Part shown: positions 57,240 through 57,340 of the stretch, one piece after another | How positions within the stretch are numbered: the stretch's first letter is position 1 | Layout: each line of letters starts with the position of its first letter | Assembly (NCBI GenBank): GCA_021208135.1 | Contig: JAJOKB010000067.1 | Location: 1-57,340, forward strand | DNA length: 57,340 nt | DNA from: Verrucomicrobiota bacterium | GTDB taxonomy: Bacteria; Verrucomicrobiota; Verrucomicrobiia; Opitutales; Oceanipulchritudinaceae | Direction: 5' to 3' | Program-made: the position numbers and the translations under genes | The notes under the pieces: model-generated | Told to the model about the DNA's origin: nothing | Databases searched by the model: none | What the model saw: the letters and a program-made list of their open reading frames with translations, nothing else

Positions 57240-57340
57240 ATGGCGATTGCTAGAAAACATAAGATGGATAAAGCCAAGGCCGGGTACTATCTGCTCAGCA
57301 ACAGGTGTGCGCGCCAGGCCTTTGCCTTGGGCAAGGGGCC
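57240..57340 (+). CDS. REP-associated Y1 transposase, N-terminal fragment (cut by window end)
   Basis: The last 101 bases encode MAIARKHKMDKAKAGYYLLSN and then RCARQAFALGKG. This matches the start of the IS200-like REP-associated tyrosine transposase family (xRKHKIDK..AGYYHL..RCVR pattern). An in-frame ATG at 57231 is an alternative start. Catalytic His-x-His and Tyr lie beyond the window. Such transposases act on nearby REP palindromes. Confidence 0.7.
   Translation, partial: MAIARKHKMDKAKAGYYLLSNRCARQAFALGKG

Noticed and set aside
57038-57253. 71-codon ORF overlapping the REP repeats and transposase start
   Set aside because: It crosses the Dnr box and both REP copies, and its sequence has no protein-like features; the transposase frame is a better fit.
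1-57340. CRISPR arrays, tRNA, rRNA, phage or plasmid genes
   Set aside because: I saw no direct-repeat/spacer pattern, no cloverleaf or rRNA-like stretch, and no integrase, capsid or replication genes. The only mobile-type gene is the partial Y1 transposase at the right edge.

Overview
The window looks like a chromosomal segment of a heterotrophic Verrucomicrobiota bacterium, most likely class Opitutia. The evidence is four PEP-CTERM surface proteins with the IPEPSTY/IPEPAT type of sorting signal, XylR-type regulators (sugar-binding domain plus AraC domain), secreted sulfatases and a GH2 enzyme with TonB and sodium-symporter genes, and secreted proteins with the phylum's usual C-terminal tail. 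This placement is inferred; there is no rRNA or tRNA gene in the window.

Layout. 1-21.6 kb is a polysaccharide and surface region: a sulfatase end, a GH2 glycosidase, a PEP-CTERM protein, an exported LigB-like DNA ligase, a 2051-residue beta-helix protein, a PEP-CTERM protein carrying a module of that giant, XylR- and LacI-type regulators, a TonB receptor, a sodium/solute symporter and a secreted S41 peptidase. 21.7-29.6 kb is a nitrate/nitrite assimilation operon (nrtA-nrtB-nrtD-nirA-cysJ-like, minus strand) with a leader terminator, and a divergent NIT-ANTAR antiterminator gene. 29.6-31.6 kb holds a metallophosphoesterase fused in frame to an AI-2E-family permease. 31.9-38.5 kb is a four-gene envelope export cassette: TolC-like protein, HlyD-like adaptor, GAF-HlyD adaptor, and a PqqD-M50-HlyD membrane protease. 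38.4-44.7 kb returns to sugar genes: XylR regulator, PEP-CTERM protein, sulfatase, L-rhamnose mutarotase and another PEP-CTERM protein, with REP-like repeats. 44.9-50.4 kb holds a transglutaminase/DUF2126 protein and a CPA2 antiporter. 50.4-57.0 kb is an NO/nitrite regulon: Crp/Fnr regulator, DUF2249, a haem-copper-oxidase-like membrane protein, an unusual NirK, an azurin, NnrS and RIC, with two DNR/FNR-type boxes. The window ends in a REP-associated transposase start.

Many genes are broken by single-base indels although both halves are well conserved. Four of these fall on 8-T coding runs, and those are the only 8-base homopolymers I found. Whether they are sequencing errors, phase-variable tracts or slippage sites is the main technical question about this window. 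Interrupted genes are annotated here as one gene each.
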